A DNA stretch of 64,000 bases from positions 372,001 to 436,000 of the forward strand of contig CAVYWA010000005.1 in NCBI GenBank assembly GCA_963772165.1, given 5' to 3'. A program made the translations under genes and the position numbers. Positions 26,081 through 35,080 of this stretch are shown piece by piece (position 1 is the stretch's first letter; each line of letters starts with the position of its first letter). Source of the stretch: JAGVPT01 sp963772165 (GTDB taxonomy: Bacteria > Bacteroidota > Ignavibacteria > UBA10030 > UBA8401). The notes beneath the pieces were generated by a model. That model saw nothing but the letters and a program-made list of their open reading frames with translations, made no database searches and was not told the origin of the DNA.

Positions 26081-26335
26081 CTATGAGCCGGAGCCAATTC
26101 GTTTAAGTAATCGGGATTTCAGTCTCTTACTGGGCTGACTCTCTTCCCCCTCCCAGCACGTCAGTGTTGTTTGATCAATCCTCAGTTCTTTGGCAAGCTT
26201 CTTCAAACTAAGTCCACTATTTCGTCGATTCCCATCTATTTGTTCACCGATAGATGTCGCAATAAATGGGAATGGGATATAGCATAGAAAGTGAAATACC
26301 CGTGGCAGGAAGCAAAGTCGGGGATTAGTCCGTCC
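26081..26335 (-). pseudogene. Decayed XRE-type helix-turn-helix gene (C-terminal remnant)
   Basis: The minus strand reads NPRLCFLPRVFHFLCYIPF, then a second helix-turn-helix: SIGEQIDGNR, GLSLKKLAKELRIDQTTLTCWE and QPSKRLKSRLL, ending at a TAG at 26081-26083. This order (GRTNPRL, a FLGYxPF-like link, then GEQIRxRR and LAKELGVDxxTLxxWE) is that of tandem XRE-domain proteins common as accessory genes. Just upstream an in-frame TAA (26336-26338) interrupts the first domain where NWEKGRTNPR is expected, and no start codon remains. It is therefore a relic and not a live gene. It marks old accessory DNA next to katG. Confidence 0.6.
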
Positions 26336-26620
26336 TTATAATAAAATGCTATCTTTGAGTAATTGGACCATTTGCCCTTTCCATTAGAGTTGCTTTAATA
26401 GAAAAAGTCTGTGATTTCATTTTTGATTAAGAGGTGGTATATTTCAATATGATTTTCAGGTGCACTCTCGCGGCCGACCACACATTCTTTGTTGCTTTTA
26501 ACAAGAAGCTTTTGGGGAAGCATTGCCGATGAGCCGAAATTTTTGGAATAGCATCTTCAATAAAATAAGACAACCATTAGCTCTTAGCCGGGAGCTCATA
26601 GCCGTCTTTTAGAGGAAGCA

Positions 26621-27689
26621 ATGAGTAAACTATTATCTTCGATTACAATCAGGCAGTTAGAGTTCAGGAATAGAATTTTTGTTTCACCGATGTGTCAATA
26701 TTCGGCGAAGCAGGGAGTACCCGAACGACTGGCACCTTGTTCACCTTGGAAGCAGAGCTGTCGGAGGCGCCGGGCTTGTCATTACCGAGGCGACGGCAGT
26801 GTCACCTGAAGGAAGAATTTCACCTGCCGACCTTGGAATATGGAATGGCGAACAAGTGGAGGCATTCAAACGAATTACATCCTTTATTGAGTCGCAGGGT
26901 GCAATACCGGGAATACAGATCGCTCACGCCGGAAGAAAGGCTTCTACCAAAATTCCATGGGAAGGAGAAGGATGGATTGCCGAGGACAAGGGAGGCTGGC
27001 AGACTCTGGCGCCGAGTGCAAACCCGTTTGACGCTAATTATTCCAATCCCAAAGAGATGACTCGGGATGATATAAAGATGGTCGTATCTCAATTCCGAGA
27101 CGCTGCGAAAAAAAGTTTAGATGCCGGATTCAAAGTTGCAGAAATCCATGCCGCTCACGGATATCTCCTTCATCAATTTCTATCACCATTGTCGAATCAT
27201 AGGAACGACGAGTACGGCGGTTCCTTAGAAAACCGGTTACGTTTCCCGCTGGATGTTGCTAAGGTTGTTCGTGAAGTTTGGCCGGAGGACCTCCCGGTTT
27301 TTATCAGAATTTCTGCAACAGATTGGGCTGAAGGCGGATGGGACCTCAAGCAATCGATTGAGTTTGCGAAATGTTTGAAAGAGGCAGGCATAGATTTGAT
27401 CGATACTTCGACGGGGGGACTTGTGCCGCGAGTCAAGATCCCTATCGCGCCGGGATATCAACTTCCTTTCGCCGAGGTAATTCGGCGGGAAGCAAAGATC
27501 ATGACCGGCGGACTCGGGCTTATTACCGATGCTGCTCAAGCGGAGCAGATTCTTGCCAACGAACAGGCGGACGTTGTCGTGATTGCGCGGGAATTTCTCC
27601 GCGATCCGTATTTCCCGCTTCACGCGGCAAAGTCCCTTGGTGATGATCCACAATATCCGGTCCAATATTTAAGGGCAAAACCAAGGTGA
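26621..27689 (+). CDS. Old yellow enzyme family NADPH:flavin oxidoreductase, YqjM type (frame broken once)
   Basis: Two frames join into an FMN ene-reductase of about 355 residues. The first frame gives LRNRIFVSPMCQYSA-like residues (RNRIFVSPMCQYSAKQG), and the second NDWHLVHLGSRAVGGAGLV, ATAVSPEGRISPADLGIW, IQIAHAGRKAST, EIHAAHGYLLHQFLSPLSN and NRRDEYGGS-like (NDEYGGSLENR). The Cys in PMCQYS and the HAAHGY pair mark the YqjM/XenA subclass, which reduces activated C=C bonds and nitro compounds. At 26711-26720 one base is missing: an extra base after CAGGG would restore QGEYPNDWH. The gene is otherwise intact. AGAGGAAGC precedes the ATG. A terminator follows at 27780. Confidence 0.88.
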
Positions 27690-27779
27690 GGTGAAAGTCA
27701 AAGATAAAACATCGGATGTCACAACATTAAAAAAAATACTGTGTTCCCAAACAGAGTTTGAGAACGTGATATAAACACC

Positions 27780-27802
27780 AAAGCCCCGCTGATCGGGGCT
27801 TT
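27780..27802. terminator. Bidirectional intrinsic terminator
   Basis: AAAGCCCCG (27780-27788) and CGGGGCTTT (27794-27802) form a 9-bp GC-rich stem with a 5-nt loop between two convergent genes. T-rich tracts follow on both strands. Confidence 0.85.
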
Positions 27803-27845
27803 AGTGTTTTATTGAACCGGGTAACGTGATTATGGGCATCGTCAA

Positions 27846-28274
27846 TTAGTCGATATGTGCCGCGAGAAGCTTCTGCTCCAGTTGCTCGGCAATTTGCCTA
27901 AAGAGATATTCATGATCGAGCGCGGGAGAAACCGGCGTTATCTGAATATTCGTACTGTAAGTTAGATACATGCTCGCCAGACGGGCTTTGTAACTGATCG
28001 CTACATCTTTATTGTCCCGTGCGACTTCATCCAGTTCGTTTCCGAGACGGGAGTAGTTCAGATCCGGAAAACGATTTTTATATTCCACTACGGTGTAAAT
28101 CGTCGATTCAACGATACCCGGGATATCGCTCTGCAACGAACTTTCAAAAACTTTAAAGTTCCGTTGATGGTTGAATTTTCTGCCTTCAAGCTCGTTCGTT
28201 TGTGATGCCGCGCTGAAAGCAAAAATTAAAATGGCAGCTAGTGTGGTTGTTGCTGCTCTGATGCCTATTTTCAT
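27846..28274 (-). CDS. Small secreted protein of unknown function
   Basis: The 142-residue product begins with a signal peptide (MKIGIRAATTTLAAILIFAF, cleavage after SAASQ likely). The mature part of about 118 residues is mostly polar, with regions that could be helical (IVESTIYTVVEYKNRFPDL, DHEYLFRQIAEQLEQKLL) and no Cys. I chose the internal ATG at 28272-28274, since AAGGAGG stands upstream; the longer frame from 28319 adds nothing. The convergent old yellow enzyme shares its terminator. The style resembles short conserved periplasmic proteins of Bacteroidetes/Ignavibacteria, but I recognise no family. Confidence 0.7.
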   Translation of the reverse strand: MKIGIRAATTTLAAILIFAFSAASQTNELEGRKFNHQRNFKVFESSLQSDIPGIVESTIYTVVEYKNRFPDLNYSRLGNELDEVARDNKDVAISYKARLASMYLTYSTNIQITPVSPALDHEYLFRQIAEQLEQKLLAAHID

Positions 28275-28651
28275 AACGTCCTCCTTTAGTTTGGTTGGTG
28301 ATAGTATTACAAGCCGCATGCCAATCTCATGAACCTCGATTTCGGAGGGGAATGCACAATAAATTGATTTAAACTTGAACTAAATCGGTGCCACAAAAAT
28401 GCAGCGGAAAGTAACGGAGAGTTGGTAATCGAATGACACGTAAGAGATTACAGAAGATAGGGTGAAAGTGGCTCAGTGCGGAAGTGTGGCAGTGTCCCCG
28501 GGTTTTGCAATTCGAGTAATAACAAGAGATTATAAAAAAAATTTAAAGAAGTAAAAATGGGTTCTTGCCAAGCCGCCAAGCGGCTAAGAATAATGATTCA
28601 TCTTTCACTTTGCCCTCTCAGCAACTTTGGTTGATCTTCTTTTAGTTGGTT
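28275..28651. other. 377-base intergenic region
   Basis: This region lies upstream of the secreted-protein gene and downstream of the response regulator. It contains its ribosome site and, at 28565-28586, a short GCCAAGCCGCCAAG piece that also occurs inverted in the repeat at 23170-23190. I see no gene. Confidence 0.4.
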
Positions 28652-30079
28652 TTATTTTTTCTCTGTGCGGCGAAGTCTGTTGTTAAGCGCGCGCCGCGAT
28701 ATCCCAAGCAGTTCTGCTGCGATCGTTTGGTTTCCTTCGGCTCTTTTTAGCGCTTCTTCAATCAAGGAGTCTTCAGCTTCTTCTAACGTCGGGAACCTGC
28801 CGGGGAACGAAAGAAGTTCGTTCGCCTGATGGTTGATAGAGACGCCGGCATCCTTTGAGTTCCTCCCTTGATTATGGTCTGCGATATTTTTACGTATTGA
28901 TTCGAGGGAGAGTATTCCTGAAGTATGCAGGCTTACTGCTTCGAAAATCATCCCCTCTAACTCGCGCACGTTTCCAGGGAAAGGATAGTTGATAAGCAGT
29001 GTGTAGAGTTCTTTTGGCGCCGTCGGCCTTTTTTTGTTAAGAGTTGTCGCTGCCCTCGAAATAAAGTGGTCGATTAAATATGGCACGTCGAGCTTTCGTT
29101 CTCGCAGCGGGGGAATGGCGATATGATGAGACTTCAAACGATAATAGAGGTCCTGACGGAAAGTGTCCCCCGCTTGCATGGTTTTAATGTCCCGGTGAGT
29201 TGCAACGATAATCCTGGCATCGGATAATTTTGCAATATCGGAACCGAGCGGGTAGAAACTGCCGTCTTGTAAAAGGCGCAATAATTTTACCTGAGAGGCA
29301 ATATTCAAATCGCCTATTTCATCCAGAAATAACGTTCCGTCATCCGCTTTTTCGATGAGTCCTTTCCGTTCGGACTCTGCTCCTGTAAACGCCCCCTTCT
29401 TGTGGCCGAAAAGCGTGTCGGAAAAAAAGTTGTCATCAACGCCGGCAACGTTCACGGAGACGAGTTCCCCCTTTCTTCCGCTCGCCATATGAACCGCTTC
29501 GGCAAAAAGCTCCTTTCCGGTTCCGGTTTCACCGGTGATGAGCACCGGCAAATTTGTTTTCGCGATCGCCTCGATGTACCGGAAAATGGACCTGAGCGGC
29601 GCGCTGCGAGTCACTATTTTTTTGAATGCCTCCGGATGTTCGACATTTTCCCGCAGGAGGGATTGCTTCAACATCGCGTTTTCACTCCGAATTTCAGCAA
29701 GCTCTAATCCGCGCTTGACTGTGGTAACCAGTTTGGTATCGCTGATCGGCTTCACCACATAATCGAACGCACCCTCCTTGATGCACAAAACTGCGCTGTC
29801 GACGTCATTCACAGCCGTGATCATGATGACGGGAATTTCAGGATAGCTGATTGTGATTTGTCGGAGAAGTTCTATCCCGGAGAGATATTGCATATTGATA
29901 TCGAGTGCGACGAGGGAGTAGTATTTGTTCGACAAGTGCTGCATCACCTGCCTGCTGTCTTTGCACGTTTCAATATTCGTGATCCCGTTGGAGGAGAGCG
30001 TCAATTCCGCGCTCAGCAAAAAATGTTCTTCATCGTCGACAAGCAGGATGGGGCTGGCAGGAAAAATTTTTGAACTCAT
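28652..30079 (-). CDS. NtrC-family sigma-54-dependent response regulator
   Basis: This 475-residue regulator has three domains. A receiver (1-125) has acidic residues VDDEE near 14-18, phospho-acceptor Asp60 in LVALDINM and the late Lys in VVKPIS. A sigma-54 AAA+ domain (about 150-390) has GETGTGKELFAEAVH, the intact GHKKGAFTGAES loop and DDGTLFLDEIGDL. A Fis-type helix-turn-helix ends it (NQTIAAELLGISRRALNNRL). It should activate sigma-54 promoters when phosphorylated. Its ATG overlaps the stop of the histidine kinase by four bases, so the pair is translationally coupled. Targets are not known, and I found no -24/-12 promoter that I could support nearby. Confidence 0.93.
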   Translation of the reverse strand: MSSKIFPASPILLVDDEEHFLLSAELTLSSNGITNIETCKDSRQVMQHLSNKYYSLVALDINMQYLSGIELLRQITISYPEIPVIMITAVNDVDSAVLCIKEGAFDYVVKPISDTKLVTTVKRGLELAEIRSENAMLKQSLLRENVEHPEAFKKIVTRSAPLRSIFRYIEAIAKTNLPVLITGETGTGKELFAEAVHMASGRKGELVSVNVAGVDDNFFSDTLFGHKKGAFTGAESERKGLIEKADDGTLFLDEIGDLNIASQVKLLRLLQDGSFYPLGSDIAKLSDARIIVATHRDIKTMQAGDTFRQDLYYRLKSHHIAIPPLRERKLDVPYLIDHFISRAATTLNKKRPTAPKELYTLLINYPFPGNVRELEGMIFEAVSLHTSGILSLESIRKNIADHNQGRNSKDAGVSINHQANELLSFPGRFPTLEEAEDSLIEEALKRAEGNQTIAAELLGISRRALNNRLRRTEKK

Positions 30080-31315
30080 TGTGCGCGCTCCTCTTTGATC
30101 TCCGATAGCGGGGGAAACGATGCCCGCGCTGTCGTTCCTTTGTCAGGTTTGCTGCTCAGTATAAGAAGGCCTCCGTGGCTTTTCACGATATTGTAAGAAA
30201 CAGAAAGCCCGAGGCCCGTGCCTCCCATTTCTCTTTTTGTCGTGAAAAACGGATCCATGATATATTTCAGGTCGTCTGCCTTAATGCCGATCCCCTGGTC
30301 TTCCACTTTTATCCTTACTTTATTCCTTGTTTTATTATAGTATGTGGAAACCGTGATTCCAGCCGAAGGAGCGTTCAGCGATTGGCAAGCGTTGTTAATG
30401 AGATTGATGACGACTTGTTCAAGCTGTTGCGTGTTTCCTTTGATCAAAGGAATGTCAGTACCGTACTCTACTTTGAAATGATTCGTCGACTTCTTGATCA
30501 AATTGTTGGTGATCAATATCGCCATTTCTACAACTTTATTAATATCGACGTGTTCATTCAACGTATCGCTGTCGGCTTTCGCGTATTCTGTGAGGCTCGC
30601 CGTAATATTTTTGATTCTTTCGGAGCCTTTGAATATTCCTTCAAACGATTGAGCGATTTTTTCCTTCGAGGTAACTGTACAACATCCCGGCGACACTGAA
30701 ATCTCCGTTTTCTTCGTAATAAGCATCTAAGATCGGAGTGATGTCTTTCCAAATTTTCGAATAGAGCTGTGCGTTCAGCAGGATGAAATTGTTGGGGTTG
30801 TTGATCTCATGGGCGATGCCGGAGACGAGGATTCCCAGCGAAGCCATCTTATCGGCTTGCTTCAGTTGCCGGTTGCGTACGGCAGCCGCAACCTCGGCTC
30901 TTTTCAATTCTGTAATGTCGTTAATAAGCCCGTCGTACGCGGCAGGAGTGCCGTCGTCATTTTTTGTCACGACAATCTTGTTGCGAATCCACCGGACCGT
31001 TCCGTCACGGTGGATGATACGGTGCTCAAGAGGATTTACTTCTTTGCCGGCGAGAGCCAGCCGTGCCTGCTCCAGCACTTTCTCACGGTCTTTGTGGTGA
31101 ACCATTCTGTACCAGAGCTGAGGGTCTTTTTTATAATGCTCGGATGTGTAGCCGGTCACGGAAACACAGCCGGGACCGTGGAATGTGTCTACCACAACGC
31201 CGTCTTTTATCGTGACGGTGTAGATGTAGTCCGTGAGATAATTGATTAACTTTTCGTACCGATGTTCAATATCCATTCTTCCCTGCGCGAATTTTTTCGA
31301 TGGGTGCTTCTTCAA
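30076..31315 (-). CDS. PAS-domain sensor histidine kinase (frame broken once)
   Basis: Two frames join into one kinase of about 412 residues. The first has a PAS/PAC domain (about 20-135, with HRIIHRDGTVRWIRNKIV and DITELKRAE) and the phospho-acceptor HEINNPNNFILLNAQ. The second has the ATPase domain: NLINNACQSL (N box), VEDQGIGI (G1), DPFFTTKREMGGTGLGLSVS (F/G2). At 30663-30664 (complement) one of two G is extra: removing it gives LEEKIAQSFEGI across the join. No membrane segment is seen, so it senses a cytoplasmic cue through PAS. It is the cognate kinase of the NtrC-type regulator whose start it overlaps. The start could be the ATG at 31315 or the one at 31276. Confidence 0.85.
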
Positions 31316-31475
31316 TATAAAAATTTTCCGTGAATTATTGAAGGGCAGACTCCCTCGATGGCGAGTTATTTTCGGCGAAGGTGTCCGACAGCTTCCCTAA
31401 CCGTATCATTACTAAAGTTTAATCTTTAGATTCTTTTTTGTATCTTGAGTTCCAATTTGAAGCGAAAATGTTAAA

Positions 31476-32165
31476 ATGCATAAGGTAGACGTTCGCCGCC
31501 TGTTTGATTCTATTGCCTATCGATACGATCTCCTCAATCACCTTCTGAGCGGGGGTTTTGATTTCTATTGGCGTCGGGCGGCCATTCAAACCCTAGCTGC
31601 GGTACATCCAAAACACATTCTCGATGTTGCAACCGGCACGGGCGATTTTGCAATCGCGGCGCTTCGTTTAAACCCGGTAGAAGTCGTGGGTGTCGATATA
31701 TCGGTACCGATGCTGGAGTTTGGAAGGCGAAAGCTGGCCGCTCGGGATCTGGACGACATTATTCGACTGGAAGTGGGAGAAGCGGAACGTCTTCAATTTC
31801 CGGACAATCGGTTCGATGCTGCAATCGTGGCGTTTGGCGCGCGCAATTTTGAAAACCTGGAAGGGGGATTAATGGAAATGAGGCGCGTGTTAAAAAAGGG
31901 GGGGCAAATCGTCGTGCTCGAATTCTCGAAGCCCCGGGTATTCCTTTTCAAACAGCTTTACTTTTTTTATTTCCGAAATATCCTCCCTCTTGTTGGAAAG
32001 ATCGTATCGAAAGATAAAGAGGCATACCAATATCTCCCCGATACAGTCATGAAATTCCCCGATGGAGATGATTTTATAAGCATCCTGCGTAAAACAGGAT
32101 TCACTTCGGTCTCTCAACGCCCTCTGACATTCGGCGTTGCAACGGTGTACTGCGGTCAAAAATAA
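31476..32165 (+). CDS. menG: Demethylmenaquinone methyltransferase
   Basis: MenG/UbiE adds the final methyl group from S-adenosylmethionine to demethylmenaquinone. The 229-residue protein has the family start (VRRLFDSIAYRYDLLNHLLSGG), the SAM motif LDVATGTGDFAIAAL near 52, and the UbiE signature FGARNFEN with EMRRVLKKGGQIVVLEFS. The length fits. It lies upstream of mqnD and close to the rest of the menaquinone genes, which supports MenG over a ubiquinone role. It is divergent from the two-component system with a 160-base gap. Confidence 0.95.
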   Translation: MHKVDVRRLFDSIAYRYDLLNHLLSGGFDFYWRRAAIQTLAAVHPKHILDVATGTGDFAIAALRLNPVEVVGVDISVPMLEFGRRKLAARDLDDIIRLEVGEAERLQFPDNRFDAAIVAFGARNFENLEGGLMEMRRVLKKGGQIVVLEFSKPRVFLFKQLYFFYFRNILPLVGKIVSKDKEAYQYLPDTVMKFPDGDDFISILRKTGFTSVSQRPLTFGVATVYCGQK

Positions 32166-32192
32166 CGAACAGAACAATAAGGAAAAGAAATC

Positions 32193-33029
32193 ATGCCCGA
32201 TAGAATAATTACCATTGGACACAGCCCGGATCCGGATGATGCATTCATGTTTTATGGATTGTCGAGCGGGAAAGTCAAACTTGAAGGGGTGACAATTGAA
32301 CACATGCTCGAAGATATTCAATCCTTAAATGTCCGTGCAATGAACGCGGAATTAGAGGTCACGGCGATCTCGGCACATGCGTATCCGTACGTCGCCGGCC
32401 ATTACTGGATTATGGCGACAGGGGCGAGCATGGGGGAAGGATACGGCCCGGTTGTTGTTTCGAAGAAATATCGAACGCTCGAAGAGCTCAAAGGGAAAAC
32501 GGTTGCGACGCCCGGCAAACTGACGACGGCAACGCTCCTCTTTAAAACTTTTACCGAAGGAATCAATAACGTCGATGTTCCATTCGACAGGATTATGGAC
32601 AAAGTGACGTCGGGCGAATTTGATGCAGGCGTTTTGATCCATGAAGGACAACTCACGTACAAGGCCGAAGGGTTCCATAAGGTTCTTGACTTTGGCGAAT
32701 TCTGGGAGAAGAAGTCAAACGGTCTGCCGCTTCCGCTTGGACTGGACGTTGTGCGAAAAGACCTTGGAGAAGAGTTAGCGAAGAAACTTTCTTCAGGATT
32801 GAAACAGAGCATCCATTTCGGGTACACCCACCAACGTGAATCCATTCCGTACGCGCTTCAATGGGGGAGAGGGATTAATCAGCACCTGGGTGAAAAATTT
32901 GTCAAGATGTATGTCAGTGAACTCACGGTCGACATGGGCGAGAAGGGGAAAAAAGCGCTGAACCTTCTTTACAAATTCGGCGCAGAAAGAAAAATAATTC
33001 CCGCCGTGCCGGAGATACAGCTTTTGTAA
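32193..33029 (+). CDS. mqnD: 1,4-dihydroxy-6-naphthoate synthase
   Basis: MqnD converts cyclic dehypoxanthinyl futalosine to 1,4-dihydroxy-6-naphthoate in the futalosine pathway. The 278-residue protein has the periplasmic-binding-protein-like fold. Signatures include GHSPDPDDAFMFYGL near 9 and ISAHAYPYV near 50. GASMGEGYGPVVVSKK and a central HEGQLTYKAEGF, which holds the conserved catalytic His, follow. It follows menG by 27 bases, probably in one transcript, and the other pathway genes lie on the opposite strand just beyond. The call is secure. Confidence 0.96.
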   Translation: MPDRIITIGHSPDPDDAFMFYGLSSGKVKLEGVTIEHMLEDIQSLNVRAMNAELEVTAISAHAYPYVAGHYWIMATGASMGEGYGPVVVSKKYRTLEELKGKTVATPGKLTTATLLFKTFTEGINNVDVPFDRIMDKVTSGEFDAGVLIHEGQLTYKAEGFHKVLDFGEFWEKKSNGLPLPLGLDVVRKDLGEELAKKLSSGLKQSIHFGYTHQRESIPYALQWGRGINQHLGEKFVKMYVSELTVDMGEKGKKALNLLYKFGAERKIIPAVPEIQLL

Positions 33030-33053
33030 TGATCATAACCATTTATCGTATTA

Positions 33054-33920
33054 ATGAAGATTCTTGATCTGTTCCGAAGATTCCGGTCCGGCATCATCAT
33101 TGCGACGTCCCTTGTCATTATCGAGAATGTTGCATGGATTGCCGAGCCCGCGCTATTCGGAAACGTCATTGATGCGCTTATCGACAAGGCGACGTCCGAG
33201 GCCGCAGTTTCGTACATGATACCGCTGCTGCTCTGGATAGGCACATTTCTTTTAAACTCGGGGACCGGCGCCGTGAGGCGGATGCTTGACCCGAGGATTT
33301 TTTTAAAAATGTTCATTGAAATCGCCACCGATGTTGCACGAACGGCAAAAGAGAATGGACAATCTGTCTCTAAAACAGCGGCGCGCGCGGAACTTTCACG
33401 TGAGTTCATCACGTTTGCCGAGTACAGAATCCCGGACATCATCGAACAGATTATTTCAATCGGGGGAGCGGTGTTCGCGCTCTTATTTTTCGACTGGCGG
33501 ATTGCTCTGTCTTGCCTTTTTATCGTTTTTCCTCTTCTTGCCATCTCCCGCGTATATAACAAAAGAGTGGTCACGCTCCAGAAGGACCTCCATGATAACC
33601 GTGAAGAAGCGTACGAAGTATTTTCAACGAAAGACCCAGAAAAAGTACATGCGTATTACACGGCGCAATCTCTCGTTGAACGGCGCATTGCAAAATGGGG
33701 GGCGTTTAATTTCGGTGCGATGAGAATTTTCCTCCTCCTCATTTTCCTTGTCGTTCTCTACATCGCCATCGACCTCGACGACTTCAGTACAGGGAATATT
33801 TATTCCATCGTAGCATACTTATGGACGTTTGTGACGTCGTCTGAGTACCTCCCGGAATTGATGGAGTCGTGGAGTTCGTTGAAGGATATTTCGCAGCGGC
33901 TTGCCCTGGAGAATGGTTAG
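33054..33920 (+). CDS. ABC exporter transmembrane domain without ATPase domain
   Basis: This 288-residue protein has six membrane segments and the layout of a type IV ABC exporter membrane domain. These are helices at about 15-35, 55-75, 125-165 (paired) and 225-260. Cytoplasmic helical loops run between them, and the chain ends at LKDISQRLA just where the linker to the nucleotide-binding domain starts. No Walker A, LSGGQ or Walker B is present. The next 50 bases hold no further frame before the convergent mqnC stop, so truncation by frameshift is not evident. A half-exporter without ATPase must borrow one or act otherwise. It follows mqnD by 24 bases. The role is unknown. Confidence 0.75.
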   Translation: MKILDLFRRFRSGIIIATSLVIIENVAWIAEPALFGNVIDALIDKATSEAAVSYMIPLLLWIGTFLLNSGTGAVRRMLDPRIFLKMFIEIATDVARTAKENGQSVSKTAARAELSREFITFAEYRIPDIIEQIISIGGAVFALLFFDWRIALSCLFIVFPLLAISRVYNKRVVTLQKDLHDNREEAYEVFSTKDPEKVHAYYTAQSLVERRIAKWGAFNFGAMRIFLLLIFLVVLYIAIDLDDFSTGNIYSIVAYLWTFVTSSEYLPELMESWSSLKDISQRLALENG

Positions 33921-33973
33921 GAGGCGATACGAATCTACAGGCGCATACGCTGCTTTATGGAGGGATGAACGGA

Positions 33974-35066
33974 CTATGCTGCTTTGCTTTTAGGGAAAAC
34001 CTTTCTCAACTCGTATAAAGTTCCCCGCTGTGCTGCGTCGAACCCGGATTCATGGATCAATTGAATGCACTCGGCGGTATTGGTCTTGTTCACAAAATTT
34101 GCCGCTGCATGAACGTTCTCTTCCAGCAGCGTTCCGCCGAAATCGTCGGCGCCGAAGTGGAGGGCAATCTGCCCGGTCTTTTTACCTTCCGAAAACCATG
34201 ATGCCTGAATGTGCTGGAAGTTGTCCAGATAAATTCTGGAAAATGCAATCATTTGCAGGTAGCGGGTTGGTGTGGCGTAATGCGGAATAATTTTTTCGAG
34301 GGGAGTGTTGCCCGGCTTGAAGCTCCAGGGAACGAATGCCGTAAAGCCCGGGCGTTCGTCTTGCAGGCGGCGAATGCTCTCGAGATGTGTGACAATATCT
34401 TCGTCGGTCTCGAGATGGCCGTACATCATCGTTGCCGTCGACTTGTATCCGATTTTGTGAGCCTCTCTCATCACGTTCAGCCAATCCTCCGACGTTCCTT
34501 TTTTACTGCTGATCTTTTTTTTCACACGGTCGGAGAGGACCTCCGCACCGCCCCCCGGAATGGATCGAAGCCCTGCATCCCAGAGACGCTGCAATACCTC
34601 CTGAAGCGTAAGCCCGGAGACCTGTTTCATACCCAGGATTTCCGACGTTGAATAAAAGTGCGGGTAGATTTCCGGCACCTCGGCAACGGTGCGCCGGACC
34701 ATTTCAAGATAATATTCAAAAGGGAGAGCAGGGTTCACTCCACCTTGAAGCAGAACGGTGGTGACCCCCTTTGCCGCCGCCGCTTTGAAGTTTTGAATCA
34801 TGCTGGTCGACGGAGTATGTATACTCATCCTTCTCACCGGGGTGCCGGTAAAAAGCGCAGAAGATGCAGTCGACATTGCAGACGTTGGTGTAGTTGGGGT
34901 TTGTGTCGATAACAAACGTCACTTGGGGTGCGGGATTCTTCTTGAACCTCATCTCGTTCGCAAGGTCGGCAAGGTCGAGTAACTCGGCGCTGCGAAGAAG
35001 AAAAAGACCTTCCTCTTGCGTGATCCGTTCGCCTCTGCGTATTTTTGAATACAACTCAGACTGCAT
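33974..35066 (-). CDS. mqnC: Cyclic dehypoxanthinyl futalosine synthase (frame broken once)
   Basis: MqnC is a radical SAM enzyme that cyclises dehypoxanthinyl futalosine. Two frames join into about 363 residues. The first has RGERITQEEGLFLL and the cluster motif NVCNVDCIFCAFYR (Cys63, Cys67, Cys70), then EKDEYTYSVD. The second resumes with SMIQNFKAAAAKGVTTVLLQGGVNP, named here by its start and end, and GIPGGGAEVLSDRV-like SIPGGGAEVLSDRV and MMYGHLET. At 34805-34806 (complement) one of two C is extra; removing it restores VDSMIQNF. Since the enzyme should be essential for this pathway, a sequencing error is likelier than loss. It is the last gene of the mqn operon, 14 bases after the TIR-like gene. 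Confidence 0.9.
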
Positions 35067-35080
35067 TGCATCTCCTGCCC

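Larger units (their letters stand above)
25945..26620. other. 676-base intergenic region: terminator and decayed XRE gene
   Basis: The gap between katG and the old yellow enzyme holds a strong hairpin at 26030-26062 and, on the minus strand, the remnant of an XRE-type gene. From about 26400 to 26620 I see no gene or RNA. Confidence 0.6.

Noticed and set aside
34716..34915. Programmed frameshift in mqnC
   Set aside because: There is no slippery heptamer at 34805, and six other genes show similar single-base breaks, so error is the simpler reading.
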